A DNA stretch of 39,797 nt from assembly GCA_028280515.1 (NCBI GenBank), contig JANQLP010000138.1:1-39797 (forward strand). The letters are read 5' to 3'. Within the stretch, counting starts at the first letter, position 1, and each line of letters begins with the position of its first letter. The translations under genes were made by a program, and so were the position numbers. The stretch is from Hyphomicrobiales bacterium (lineage in GTDB: Bacteria > Pseudomonadota > Alphaproteobacteria > Rhizobiales > Methyloligellaceae). Below the pieces are notes generated by a model. It did no database searches. It was not told where the DNA came from and was given only the letters and a program-made list of their open reading frames with translations. This document shows positions 24,245 through 32,304 of this stretch, piece by piece.

Positions 24245-26092
24245 ATGTTGAAATTTTCAGACTGGACCGCTCGCCGGGCGGTCCGATGTACAGCGGCATC
24301 CGCCATGGTTCTGGCGGCAAGTGCCGCATTTGCCCCGTCGAGTCCGGTTTACGCAGCCGATGCGTCCGACCCGGCCATTCTGAAATACATGAACTTCCGC
24401 GCTGAGGGCAGCAACAGCACCATCCGCGTCATTTCCACCGACGGCAAGAAATGGAACGCCATCAAACCGAGCACTCTCCAGTTTTGGGGCGCGATGAGCA
24501 TAAAGGCCAGGTACCGCGGCCGCATTCGCTCGGTCGCTGTCGTGCTGGGCCAATGTGCAGGCAGCAACTGCCCCCCGAACACCCTAACCTATTTCAAGGA
24601 TGTCGGTCTGGTGAAGGAATGGTCCGGACAAAGAACGATGTCCATTTTGACCAACAAAATTCCGCTCACGACAGAGACCGGAATCGCGACTTTGCCGGAC
24701 GGAAACGAGATTCTCGCCATGTGCAACGAGAATATTGTGCACGGCGGCCCATTCCAGGAGTTCAAGTTCACACATCACTTCACCGCATCGTTCCTGGCAC
24801 GATCGAGACGGAATCCCGCGCTCGAGGTGAGCGGCGTCGGACCCGACAGCCCAGGCGGCATGGTTACGACTGCCCACCATGGCATCAGCGACACGTTCCC
24901 AATCCAGGTGATCTGCGAACCGGCAGAGCGTGAAACCGCAGAGGACGTCGAGGACGTCAACATGGTCACCAAGAACATCGAGCTCAAAGTCGTCGCTCCT
25001 GCAAGCCCGACAACCAAGCCGAACCCGTCGACATCGTGCCGGAAGGGCAAGCTGACGGTCCGCATGGAAGCCAACCGCGTCGGTCCGGTGAAATACCGGT
25101 TGTGGTCCAGGGCCGGCGACGCTCCCATGACGTCGAAAGTGATCGACATGTGGGCGAGCGAAGTGGCCCCGGGCAACAAGTTCGTCGCCGAACACAGCGA
25201 ATGGGTCACGGTGACCAAAACGTCGACCGTACAGGCCATGGCCGAGGACATGATCAACCCGATCGGTCAGACAACCGGCTGGAAGGAAGCGCTCGTGCGA
25301 TGCGAGCCGACAAACGGCGGATTTGCGGATGCCCCAAGGCCCGGAGCCGACGACCCTGAAGTTAAGCCGCTCGAGCTGACCGGCGAGTTGACGCTTGCGG
25401 ACCAGGCGGGCGTGCCCAAGGACAAGCCGCGTACCGCGCAGGCCGTGTTCAAGATCTGGGCGTCCAGGCCGGGCTCTACCTCCTACCGGCTGACTTGCTC
25501 GGGCGGGCGTCAATGGGAAGGTACGCTGCCGACCTACAAGGTGGCCGACAAGAAATACCAGGCCGTCGGCGCGCACAACATCCAAATCACCAAGACGGAG
25601 CAAATCGGATGCGCCCTGCGAAGCACGTCGAAGAGCGGTGATCCTGTTCTCGCGATCGCAACCAAGCTGTTCAAGGTCATCCGTGAAAATCCGAATGTCG
25701 GCGCCAGCGGCATTACCGGAAAGCCGCGCCCCCAAACCGGAAGCGCCCCCAACACGCGCCCGGCCGTCATCGTGACGCCGAAGCCGCCCAAGCGGCCGAA
25801 GAAGCCGGCGATCAAGGTTGCGCCGAAACCGAGGCTCGTCTGCCTCAACGGCAAGGTCCGCCGAGGCAAGTGCTTCTGCCCGTCGCGCACGAAGAAGAAG
25901 CGGACCGCACGCAATGCCTATCGCTGCGAGCAGGCGATCGTGAAGCCGAACCGCGTGATCCCGAAAGCACCACCGAAGCGCATCGTCCCGAGTGTCCGGC
26001 CGAAGCGCGTCGTACCAACCGCTGCACCGAAGCGGACCACGCCGAAAACCGTGACACCGGCGACACGTCGCCTGAAAAGGCAAACGCGCTAG
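24245..26092 (+). CDS. Exported protein with Cys motif and basic Pro/Lys/Arg tail (paralog A)
   Basis: A 615-residue protein of unknown function. A signal peptide (about 1-37, VYAADA at the end) is followed by an N-terminal domain with several Cys. Two beta-rich segments follow (about 270-355 with VKYRLWSRAG; about 378-470 with TSYRLTCSGG), which look like repeats of one Ig-like module, each holding a Cys pair. After a Pro-rich linker comes a four-Cys motif with spacing C-X9-C-X-C-X15-C (C533, C543, C545, C561), then a tail of short PKR-containing repeats ending RRLKRQTR. It is strongly basic at the C-terminus. Its own ECF promoter and adjacency to the sigma operon indicate it is a target of that sigma factor. 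Surface or envelope-binding role is inference. Confidence 0.85.
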   Translation: MLKFSDWTARRAVRCTAASAMVLAASAAFAPSSPVYAADASDPAILKYMNFRAEGSNSTIRVISTDGKKWNAIKPSTLQFWGAMSIKARYRGRIRSVAVVLGQCAGSNCPPNTLTYFKDVGLVKEWSGQRTMSILTNKIPLTTETGIATLPDGNEILAMCNENIVHGGPFQEFKFTHHFTASFLARSRRNPALEVSGVGPDSPGGMVTTAHHGISDTFPIQVICEPAERETAEDVEDVNMVTKNIELKVVAPASPTTKPNPSTSCRKGKLTVRMEANRVGPVKYRLWSRAGDAPMTSKVIDMWASEVAPGNKFVAEHSEWVTVTKTSTVQAMAEDMINPIGQTTGWKEALVRCEPTNGGFADAPRPGADDPEVKPLELTGELTLADQAGVPKDKPRTAQAVFKIWASRPGSTSYRLTCSGGRQWEGTLPTYKVADKKYQAVGAHNIQITKTEQIGCALRSTSKSGDPVLAIATKLFKVIRENPNVGASGITGKPRPQTGSAPNTRPAVIVTPKPPKRPKKPAIKVAPKPRLVCLNGKVRRGKCFCPSRTKKKRTARNAYRCEQAIVKPNRVIPKAPPKRIVPSVRPKRVVPTAAPKRTTPKTVTPATRRLKRQTR

Positions 26093-26117
26093 ACAGCGAA
26101 AAAAACTCAACGTCTGG

Positions 26118-26148
26118 GAGGGGCGCCGCACCGCGGCGTCCCTCTTTT
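26118..26148 (+). terminator. Intrinsic terminator after paralog A
   Basis: A 12-bp stem (26118-26129 with 26133-26144, one G-T wobble, loop ACC) is followed by TTTT 26145-26148. It lies 26 bp after the paralog A stop and 74 bp before the next ECF promoter, so paralogs A and B are separate transcription units. Confidence 0.88.
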
Positions 26149-26221
26149 CGTATGCGAAAATACCAGGATTCCCAGTGTGTTAGACCGCCGAGATGGCCCC
26201 GAGAACTTTTTTGCTTCCGCG

Positions 26222-26249
26222 TTGAACCTTTCTCCGCGCCAGCGCGACT
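26222..26249 (+). promoter_or_regulatory. ECF promoter upstream of exported paralog B
   Basis: TTGAACC (26222-26228), 15 bp, GCGACT (26244-26249). It matches the two other copies in both hexamer-like elements and spacing, and the spacer start TTTCTCCG is identical to the copy at 24152. It lies 91 bp before the ATG of paralog B, after a terminator, which supports independent initiation. Confidence 0.8.
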
Positions 26250-26312
26250 GATGCCGGTAACGACGGCGATCACGCCGCCGTGATTGCAAGCAAATCTCGG
26301 ACGGAGAGAGAA

Positions 26313-28214
26313 ATGTTGAAGCTATCAGACTGGTCCACCCGCCGGGCGGGCCGATGTTTACTGGTTCCCGCGTTAGCGTTGGCGGCGGGTACCGCCCTAA
26401 GTGTTCCCGATACGGCCCTCGCCGGCTCCCTGGACAAGGCAAAAATCAAGAGCATGTCGTTCACCACGCAGAGCATCGTCGGTGAGACAATTCATGTGAT
26501 TTCGACCGACAAGAAGAAGTGGAACGCGCTCAAGCCGGGCTCGGTGAAGTTCAAGGGCCACATGAAGATCGATACCAAGTCGTCCCTGGTGTACATACCT
26601 GGTTGGGTCGAAGCGGTCGGGGTCCTGCTGGGCATCTGTGAAGGGTCGAGCTGCCTGAACAAACCCGCCATGTGGGTCGGAACGCCGCTCACGAAGGACT
26701 ACGATAACAAGAGGACATTCACCCTTCAGACCAGCCAGATCCCGGTGTCGACGAACGGCATCGCAACCATGCCCTATGGCGATCAGATGATCGCCGAATG
26801 TAACAAGCATCTGACCTATCTCGGCCCGACCGAGAAGCACCAGTTCACCTATGCGATACCCGCGACCTTTGCCGCCGACACGATCACTGCCGTGAGCGTT
26901 GACGATAGCGGCGGTATCCTCGAAGATTCGGTCAGCGGCGGCGTCTGGAATTTCTCCGCCGATCACAGCAGGTCGGCGCATTTCACGGTCAAGGTCGTGT
27001 GTGATCCCGTTGAGCCGGAGGTGGCCGAGGATGTGCCGGACGATCCGAACTATGCCGTCAGCGACGTCAACCTGTTTCTGTCCACATACGTCAACCAGGT
27101 GACAAAGCCGAGCATTGGCACGGAGTGCAAGAAGGGCCGCATCCTGGTGCGCCACAAGACCACCAAGGAAGGTCCGGTGAAGTTCCGTCTCTGGACCAAG
27201 CTGGGCAACCAGCCGACGCAGGTGGAGGTTGTGGAAGCCTGGTCGTCCAAGCACGGCTCGGAATACAAGGCGGAATTCGCCAAGTGGATCGAGACGTCGA
27301 AGACCCAGAAACTGCATGCCAAGGTCAAGGATCTTACGCAGACCAATGGTCAGGAGGTCGGCTGGAAGGACATCACCCTGAAATGCTCCGCGCCCGGCGG
27401 CATGGGTCTGGCGAACCAGCCCACGCCGCAGCCCGACGCCCCAACTCCGGTGCCGCTCGAGGTGACCGGCGAAGTGACCCTGGCCGACCAGGCCGGCGTT
27501 CCGAAGGACAAGCCGCGCACTGGTCAGGCGATGTTCAAGATCTGGGCAAACAAGCCCGGGCCCACGGATTATCGCCTCGTCTGCACCGGCGGCCGTTTCT
27601 GGGGCGGTACATTGCCGACCTACAAGGTTGGCGACAAGAAGTACCAGGCGGCTGGCGTGCAGATCCTCCAGATTACGAAGCAGGAGACCATTTCCTGCAC
27701 GCTCTGGAGCGAATCCCTGTCACCCAAGCGGGTGATCGCGGCCGCGTCCAAATTGTTCCCGATGTCTGAGGTCAATCCAACTGCGGGCGGAAACACCATC
27801 GCTGACAAGCCGCGGCCGACCCATGACACGCCGTCCGCGAAGCCGAACGCGCGTCCGAACGTCATTGTGACGCCGAAGCCCCCCAAGCGCCCGGCAAAGC
27901 CGGCAATCAAGGTGGCGCCGAAGCCGAAGCTGGTCTGCATCAACGGAAAGGTGAGCCGAGGCAATTGTTTCTGCCCGGCACGGACGAAAAAGAAGAAGAT
28001 CGGGCCGAATGCCTATCGCTGCGACCGCGCGATCGCGAAGCCGCAGCGCGTGATCCCGAAGGCGCCGCCGAAGCGCGTCAGGCCAACGGCTCGACCGAAG
28101 CGCATCGTTCCGACCGCGCTGCCGAAGCGGGTGCCGCCCAAAGCTGCACCGAAGCGGACCGCGCCCAAGACAGCGAGACCGGTAATGCGCCGGCTGAAGC
28201 GGAACGTACGCTAG
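26313..28214 (+). CDS. Exported protein with Cys motif and basic Pro/Lys/Arg tail (paralog B)
   Basis: The 633-residue protein is a tandem paralog of the preceding gene with the same order: signal peptide (about 1-37, ending ALAGS), Cys-containing N-terminal domain, two beta-rich modules (VKFRLWTKLG; TDYRLVCTGG), linker, C-X9-C-X-C-X15-C (C542, C552, C554, C570), basic tail. Identity is highest in the second module (TLADQAGVPKDKPRT is shared), the Cys motif and the tail; the N-terminal domain has diverged. The tail is one PKR repeat longer and also ends RRLKR. ATG 26313 follows GGACGGAGAG; it matches paralog A. I do not recognise the family. Confidence 0.85.
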   Translation: MLKLSDWSTRRAGRCLLVPALALAAGTALSVPDTALAGSLDKAKIKSMSFTTQSIVGETIHVISTDKKKWNALKPGSVKFKGHMKIDTKSSLVYIPGWVEAVGVLLGICEGSSCLNKPAMWVGTPLTKDYDNKRTFTLQTSQIPVSTNGIATMPYGDQMIAECNKHLTYLGPTEKHQFTYAIPATFAADTITAVSVDDSGGILEDSVSGGVWNFSADHSRSAHFTVKVVCDPVEPEVAEDVPDDPNYAVSDVNLFLSTYVNQVTKPSIGTECKKGRILVRHKTTKEGPVKFRLWTKLGNQPTQVEVVEAWSSKHGSEYKAEFAKWIETSKTQKLHAKVKDLTQTNGQEVGWKDITLKCSAPGGMGLANQPTPQPDAPTPVPLEVTGEVTLADQAGVPKDKPRTGQAMFKIWANKPGPTDYRLVCTGGRFWGGTLPTYKVGDKKYQAAGVQILQITKQETISCTLWSESLSPKRVIAAASKLFPMSEVNPTAGGNTIADKPRPTHDTPSAKPNARPNVIVTPKPPKRPAKPAIKVAPKPKLVCINGKVSRGNCFCPARTKKKKIGPNAYRCDRAIAKPQRVIPKAPPKRVRPTARPKRIVPTALPKRVPPKAAPKRTAPKTARPVMRRLKRNVR

Positions 28215-28235
28215 AGAAGAAACAGCAAAACCCAG

Positions 28236-28268
28236 GAAGGGCGCCGTTCAACGGTGCCCTTCTTTTTT
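28236..28268 (+). terminator. Intrinsic terminator after paralog B
   Basis: A 12-bp stem (28236-28247 with 28251-28262, one wobble, loop TCA) is followed by six T (28263-28268). It sits between convergent genes and closes the paralog B transcript. On the minus strand the stem is followed by a weaker T-rich stretch. Confidence 0.9.
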
Positions 28269-28290
28269 GCCATTCAGACGGAAACCGAAT

Positions 28291-29358
28291 TCAGGCCGAT
28301 TCCTTGATCTCGAACCACGCGGTCGTGCCCGCCCCCGGCTGGGAATCGACCTGCAGCCTGGACCCGTGTTTCGCGAGGATCGCGTGACAGAGACGCAGCC
28401 ACTGCACGTTCTGGTCGGCGATTTCATCGAGCGGCACGGCACCTGAGGTATCGCCTTCCCTTGCCGCCTCTCCGAGCCCCTCATCGTGCACGGCCACACG
28501 GACGCGGTCTTCGTTGCGGCTCAGGCTCAAGGTCACGGTTTCCCCTTCGGGAGACGACTGCGCGGCGTGCGACAGCAGGTGACCGATCACGTCTTCAAGA
28601 CGGCCCGCATCCGCTGCGACAATGGCGTGGCCCACTTGGTCATCCAGCTCGAACTGGACGCGATGGGTCGCGGCGTGTCCCGTCGCCGCGAGCATGGCAT
28701 TGTTCACGAGCGTCACGATATCGGTGGGTTCGGGCCGGCAGGGCAGCGCGCCACTCTTGATGTCTTCCGCGCTCAGCGCATCGGCCACGAGGCCGTCCGC
28801 CTTGTCGGCGTTCAACTGTGCCGCCTTGAGGACGGAACGGGCCTTTTTGGGCAACGGCAGGTTTGTTGCGTCAACGAGAAGGTTGAGCAGCCCTTTCAGC
28901 GCGGCGATCGGATGGGCCAGCACGCGCATGACACCGGTCATGAACGTGACCGGAGACCTGGTGCCGACGGCGGGCTTTTCGACGGTGGGTAGTCCGGCGC
29001 GGCGGCGCAGGCTCACAAACGCCTGTAACCGGCCGAAGAAACCGCCCGGATCGACTGTGCGTGGCTGTGCGGCCTTTTCGCGTTCGAGCTGGTCGGCTTC
29101 GGCCTCGCTGATGAACTGGATGCCCGCGAACTTCTTGCTCCGCCAGATGATCTTGCCCGTCAGCGGTATATCGAATCCTTCGGGCAGAATCCGCACCACG
29201 CGCGGCAAGTCCTCGATGTAGCTCGACGTGACCCGGCATCCACCCTTCGAGATTTCGCGGATGACGCATTTCATGTCGATACTGTCGGCGCGGTCGGAAA
29301 CGAAAGCGTGCATCAATGCCGCTTTGCGCGGTTCCTGCCGCCGTTCGCGGAATTCCAT
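28291..29358 (-). CDS. PilZ domain fused to histidine-kinase-like (degenerate) domain
   Basis: A 355-residue protein. Residues ~1-90 are a PilZ domain: RERRQEPRKAAL gives the RxxxR c-di-GMP arm and EISKGGCRV the SxxG part, with Glu instead of the usual Asp/Asn. A linker follows, then a helical stretch like the DHp of sensor kinases (VLAHPIAALKGLLNLL, the only His near the expected phosphorylation site) and an ATPase-like domain. The N-box region (VIGHLLSHAAQSSPEG) lacks the normal Asn, while the G1 (DEGLG) and G2 (GAGTTAWFEI) elements are kept. No transmembrane helix. It could be a c-di-GMP-responsive scaffold or phosphotransferase rather than an active kinase. GGAGGGGGCT precedes ATG 29358. 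Confidence 0.78.
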   Translation of the reverse strand: MEFRERRQEPRKAALMHAFVSDRADSIDMKCVIREISKGGCRVTSSYIEDLPRVVRILPEGFDIPLTGKIIWRSKKFAGIQFISEAEADQLEREKAAQPRTVDPGGFFGRLQAFVSLRRRAGLPTVEKPAVGTRSPVTFMTGVMRVLAHPIAALKGLLNLLVDATNLPLPKKARSVLKAAQLNADKADGLVADALSAEDIKSGALPCRPEPTDIVTLVNNAMLAATGHAATHRVQFELDDQVGHAIVAADAGRLEDVIGHLLSHAAQSSPEGETVTLSLSRNEDRVRVAVHDEGLGEAAREGDTSGAVPLDEIADQNVQWLRLCHAILAKHGSRLQVDSQPGAGTTAWFEIKESA

Positions 29359-29453
29359 AGCCCCCTCCGGAACCGTTGAATCCTACGGATCGTAGTCGGA
29401 AGAGTTGAACCAAAATTTAATGAGTCGCGGGAATCAGGCAGATGCTCGCCACC

Positions 29454-29822
29454 TCAGGCGCCATCCTCGCCGGCGCTGAGGTGGACCGGCTGTCCGTGCG
29501 GCGTGTTGAGGTAGGCACGTCGCCAGGTTTGCGCGCGCTCGTCGAGACGCTCCGCGGAAAGCTCGCCGCTGTCGCATATGAGCGCCTCAACCGCGAGAAC
29601 CACGGCCTCGTAATAGGTTTGCGCGTTATCGGGCGCACCGTCCGCAAGGACCTGCCGGTGTTTTGCGCCGAGCGTTGCCGACCATTGCGCCGGAGTGAAA
29701 AGACCGCGCTCGGAGAGCGTGAACGCCAGTCCGAGCGCCTGTGCCTGCCAGGGTTCGTCGAAAACCGGTTCGTCGTCATGCCGCGCCAGCGGCGCAATCG
29801 CGTCGCTTTCAGGCCGGCTCAA
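29454..29822 (-). CDS. Nitrile hydratase accessory (activator) protein
   Basis: The 122-residue protein matches small nitrile hydratase accessory proteins related to the beta subunit N-terminus (DEPVFDEPWQAQALGLAFTLSERGLFTPAQWSATLG, then TYYEAVVLAVEALI and RAQTWRRAYLNTPHGQPV). These deliver metal or help incorporate cobalt into the alpha subunit. No ATG is available; the likely start is TTG 29822, inside the last codons of nthB with GGGAG 8-9 nt upstream, giving a 14-bp overlap. It is the third gene of the nitrile hydratase operon. Confidence 0.8.
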   Translation of the reverse strand: MSRPESDAIAPLARHDDEPVFDEPWQAQALGLAFTLSERGLFTPAQWSATLGAKHRQVLADGAPDNAQTYYEAVVLAVEALICDSGELSAERLDERAQTWRRAYLNTPHGQPVHLSAGEDGA

Positions 29823-30465
29823 GATAGCTCTCCCAAAGGTCGAGATGCACCGCGTGGTCGAGGTCCTCGCCGGGCCAGATATCCGCGGCAGCGAAGGCGA
29901 CCGTATACATCGGTTCGGCCCGTTCGATACCTTGCGCCGCCTCATCGGGAAAGATGAAAGCGCCACGCACTTCGATGACGCGCCCTTCATGTCCGCGGAT
30001 GTATGACGGCAGGCGTGTGTGGCCCTTGTGGGCAAACGGTTTGGTGCGGACAGCAGCGCCGCGGTCAAACCTGAAAGGCTTATCGTACGGGCGGTCGAAC
30101 TGTACCGCCGCCGCCCTCTTCTCCGCCGCGACGCTCTCCGGGCCGCGTGGCGCGCCGAGACCGGCTTTGCCGCCGTCGCTCTTGCCCGTGGCCAGTTCCT
30201 CCACGCTCGCGACGCCCGAACCAACCATCAGCGCGGCGTAACTCTGCAGCCATTGATCGTAATAGGGCCGGCTGAGATAAACGACCGGTTCGATCTGCTC
30301 GCGCGTGAAGCGGAACTTGTCGAGGGTCCAGTCGGACGGCTTGCTCATGGCCCGCACGATGCCGTAGGCCCGCGCCTCCCAGTCCGAATGGAACGCCTCT
30401 TCCTTCTCGTCCACATCGACTTTGCCGAAACCCTGCCGGCCGCCGAGATCGTGAATACCGTCCAT
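29809..30465 (-). CDS. nthB: Nitrile hydratase beta subunit
   Basis: The 218-residue protein starts with the family hallmark MDGIHDLGGRQGFGKV. FHSDWEARAYGIVRAM, then LSRPYYDQWLQSYAALM and the C-terminal half with GHTRLPSYIRGHEGRVIEVRGAF follow, ending DLWESYLEPA. The beta subunit pairs with alpha to make the hydratase that turns nitriles into amides in the cytoplasm. It begins 1 bp after the alpha stop. No downstream amidase is seen in the window, so further conversion of the amide would need genes elsewhere. Confidence 0.93.
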   Translation of the reverse strand: MDGIHDLGGRQGFGKVDVDEKEEAFHSDWEARAYGIVRAMSKPSDWTLDKFRFTREQIEPVVYLSRPYYDQWLQSYAALMVGSGVASVEELATGKSDGGKAGLGAPRGPESVAAEKRAAAVQFDRPYDKPFRFDRGAAVRTKPFAHKGHTRLPSYIRGHEGRVIEVRGAFIFPDEAAQGIERAEPMYTVAFAAADIWPGEDLDHAVHLDLWESYLEPA

Positions 30466-30466
30466 G

Positions 30467-31114
30467 TCACTTGTCTCCGCCAGACGGGTCGAGATCGCGG
30501 TCAGTTCCGATCATCGAGTTGCGCGTGACGATGGACGCCAGGTGTTCCTCATCCCAGTCTTCCGTGCCTGCCGGCCGCTGCGGCAGGACGAAGTAGCGCA
30601 ACTCCGACGTGCTGTCCCACACCCGCAGATCGATATTGTCGGGGAGGTCCACACCGAATTCTTGCAAGACCACGCGCGGTTCACGGACGGCGCGCGAGCG
30701 ATAGGCCGCCATCTTGTACCAGTTCGGCGGCGGTCCGAGGATCGCGTGCGGGTAACACGAACACAGCGTGCAGACGATGAGATTGTGCACGTCTTCGGTG
30801 TTCTCGACGACACGCAGATGGGCAACCGCCCAGCCGGCGCTTTCCATTTCCTTGACCGCTTCGGTGCCGTTTTCCAGCAGCCGCGCCTTGAATTCGGGAT
30901 CGGCCCACGCACGGGCGACGATTGCCGCGCCGCATTTGGGCCCGATCTTCTCCGAATAGGTCTCCACCCATGCGTCCACCGTCGCCGGGTCGAGCATACC
31001 CTTCTCAATCAGCAGGCTCTCAATGGCCTTGACCCGCAGCGCGGGTTCAGGGGGGAGATGGGAATGGAGTTCGTGGTGAATGTCGCTCGCTTCTTTTTCT
31101 TGGTTCGCGGACAT
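30467..31114 (-). CDS. nthA: Nitrile hydratase alpha subunit, cobalt type
   Basis: The 215-residue protein carries the metal claw VCTLCSC at residues 114-120, with C115, C118 and C120 as ligands. Thr in the third position of this motif marks the cobalt-dependent type (iron enzymes have Ser there). Flanking blocks GWAVAHLRVVENTEDVHNLI, then YPHAILGPPPNWYK and the C-terminal ELRYFVLPQRPAGTEDWDE are standard. First gene of the operon on the minus strand, divergent from a FecCD-type ABC importer. ATG 31114 follows GAGGGA. Cobalt need ties it to the cobalt/cobalamin genes downstream of 33147. Confidence 0.95.
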   Translation of the reverse strand: MSANQEKEASDIHHELHSHLPPEPALRVKAIESLLIEKGMLDPATVDAWVETYSEKIGPKCGAAIVARAWADPEFKARLLENGTEAVKEMESAGWAVAHLRVVENTEDVHNLIVCTLCSCYPHAILGPPPNWYKMAAYRSRAVREPRVVLQEFGVDLPDNIDLRVWDSTSELRYFVLPQRPAGTEDWDEEHLASIVTRNSMIGTDRDLDPSGGDK

Positions 31115-31169
31115 GTTCGGTCCCTCATTGTTGAGGTTGGCGTCGGCGGTACATTAACCGCATTTCGCG

Positions 31170-31188
31170 CGGTAAAAAATATTTACCG
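31170..31188. promoter_or_regulatory. Palindrome in the nthA/ABC-importer divergent promoter
   Basis: CGGTAAA (31170-31176), 5 bp, TTTACCG (31182-31188) is a perfect 7-bp inverted repeat in an AT-rich patch. A second, overlapping one (ACCGC 31157-31161 with GCGGT 31169-31173) lies beside it. Located 56-74 bp upstream of nthA and 65-83 bp upstream of the importer permease, it is a good operator candidate for one or both. The regulator is unknown. Confidence 0.55.
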
Positions 31189-31214
31189 GTCAGGGCCTGA
31201 CGAAGCAGGTAGAT

Positions 31215-31230
31215 TTGCAGTTCACTGCAA
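31215..31230. promoter_or_regulatory. Second palindrome near the ABC permease start
   Basis: TTGCAGT (31215-31221), TC, ACTGCAA (31224-31230) is a perfect 16-bp palindrome 22 bp before ATG 31253. It does not match the Fur, Irr, RirA, Zur or NikR patterns I know. Its position fits repression of the permease gene. Confidence 0.5.
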
Positions 31231-31231
31231 T

Positions 31232-31257
31232 CCTGTGACATGGGCCTGTGACATGGG
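31232..31257 (+). repeat. Perfect 13-bp tandem duplication at the permease start
   Basis: CCTGTGACATGGG occurs twice without gap (31232-31244, 31245-31257). Each copy contains an ATG (31240, 31253) in different frames; only the second is in frame with the permease. Removal of one copy would bring the start next to the palindrome. Confidence 0.85.
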
Positions 31258-32293
31258 CATGCAAATGAAGGCTGACGATGCAACACTGAATGGCCGGCGG
31301 CTGGCTGCAATGCCATTCATCGCCGGGCTTGTTATATTGGTGGTGCTGCTGGCGCTGGGTGCCGCCATGATCGGCGCCTATCCGGTGACGCTCGGAACAC
31401 TTATGCGCGTCCTCACCGGCACCGGGGTATCGGACGCGACCGCGGAAACCGTGTTGCTGCAGGTTCGTCTGCCGCGTGTCGCAGCCGCTCTCATTGTCGG
31501 CGCGGCGCTTGCCGGCGCCGGGGCGGTGTATCAGGGCCTGTTCCGCAATCCCCTCGTATCGCCCGATATTCTCGGTGTTTCGACCGGCGCGGGTCTCGGC
31601 GCCGTCCTCGGCATCTTCCTGTCCATGCCGCTGGCCTTCGTTCAGCTCTTCGCGTTCATCGGCGGCCTCGCCACCGTCGGCATCGTCTACCTGATCGCCT
31701 CGAGCGTGATCGGACGCGAGCCGGTCCTGGTTCTGGTCCTCGCCGGCGTGGTCGTCGGCTCGCTTGCCGGTGCGATGATCTCTTTGCTGAAGGTGCTCGC
31801 GGACCCGTACGACCAGCTTCCGGCGATCACGTTCTGGCTTCTCGGCAGTCTTGCGAGCACGCGTCCGCAGGACGTGCTGGGCGTGATCCCGGCGGTTGTC
31901 GTCGGGCTGGTGCCGCTGGTGCTGATGCGCTGGCGCATCAACGTTCTTTCGCTCGGCGACGAGGAAGCCCGCGCCCTCGGCGTGGAGGCGGGCCGCGTGC
32001 GTCTGGTGGTTGTCGCGGCCGCCACCCTGATGACCGCAAGCGTTGTCGCCATCTCCGGTGTGATCGGCTGGGTCGGTCTGGTGATTCCACATATCGCGCG
32101 GATGATCGTCGGTCCGAATTTCGACCGCCTGCTGCCCGCGTCCATGCTTCTGGGCGCGGGGTACCTTCTGCTCGTCGACACCTGCGCGCGAACAATGGCG
32201 CAGGTCGAGACCCCGCTCGGTATCCTGACCGCAATTCTCGGCGCGCCGTTCTTCCTGTGGTTGCTGGCGCGCGGCCGCGAAGGCTGGAACTAG
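31253..32293 (+). CDS. FecCD/BtuC-type ABC importer permease
   Basis: The 346-residue protein has about ten helices of the BtuC/FecCD family. Typical parts are RLPRVAAALIVGAALAGAGAVYQGLFRNPLVSPDILGVSTGAGLGAVLG, then the coupling-helix region near SLGDEEARALG and the C-terminal GVIGWVGLVIPHIARMIVGPNFDRLLP. Such permeases import iron-siderophores, haem, cobalamin or related chelates, with an ATPase and a periplasmic binding protein. The ATPase follows at 32305; no binding protein is found here. The start could be ATG 31253, 31259 or 31265. Its divergence from a cobalt-type nitrile hydratase and the B12 riboswitch downstream make a cobalt chelate or corrinoid substrate plausible, but an iron chelate is not excluded. 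Confidence 0.88.
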   Translation: MGMQMKADDATLNGRRLAAMPFIAGLVILVVLLALGAAMIGAYPVTLGTLMRVLTGTGVSDATAETVLLQVRLPRVAAALIVGAALAGAGAVYQGLFRNPLVSPDILGVSTGAGLGAVLGIFLSMPLAFVQLFAFIGGLATVGIVYLIASSVIGREPVLVLVLAGVVVGSLAGAMISLLKVLADPYDQLPAITFWLLGSLASTRPQDVLGVIPAVVVGLVPLVLMRWRINVLSLGDEEARALGVEAGRVRLVVVAAATLMTASVVAISGVIGWVGLVIPHIARMIVGPNFDRLLPASMLLGAGYLLLVDTCARTMAQVETPLGILTAILGAPFFLWLLARGREGWN

Positions 32294-32304
32294 GTCCAGA
32301 TGCG

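Noticed and set aside
24245-24300. Twin-arginine (Tat) signal in the paralog leaders
   Set aside because: RR is present but without the usual S/T-RR-x-F-L-K context; ordinary Sec leader fits better.
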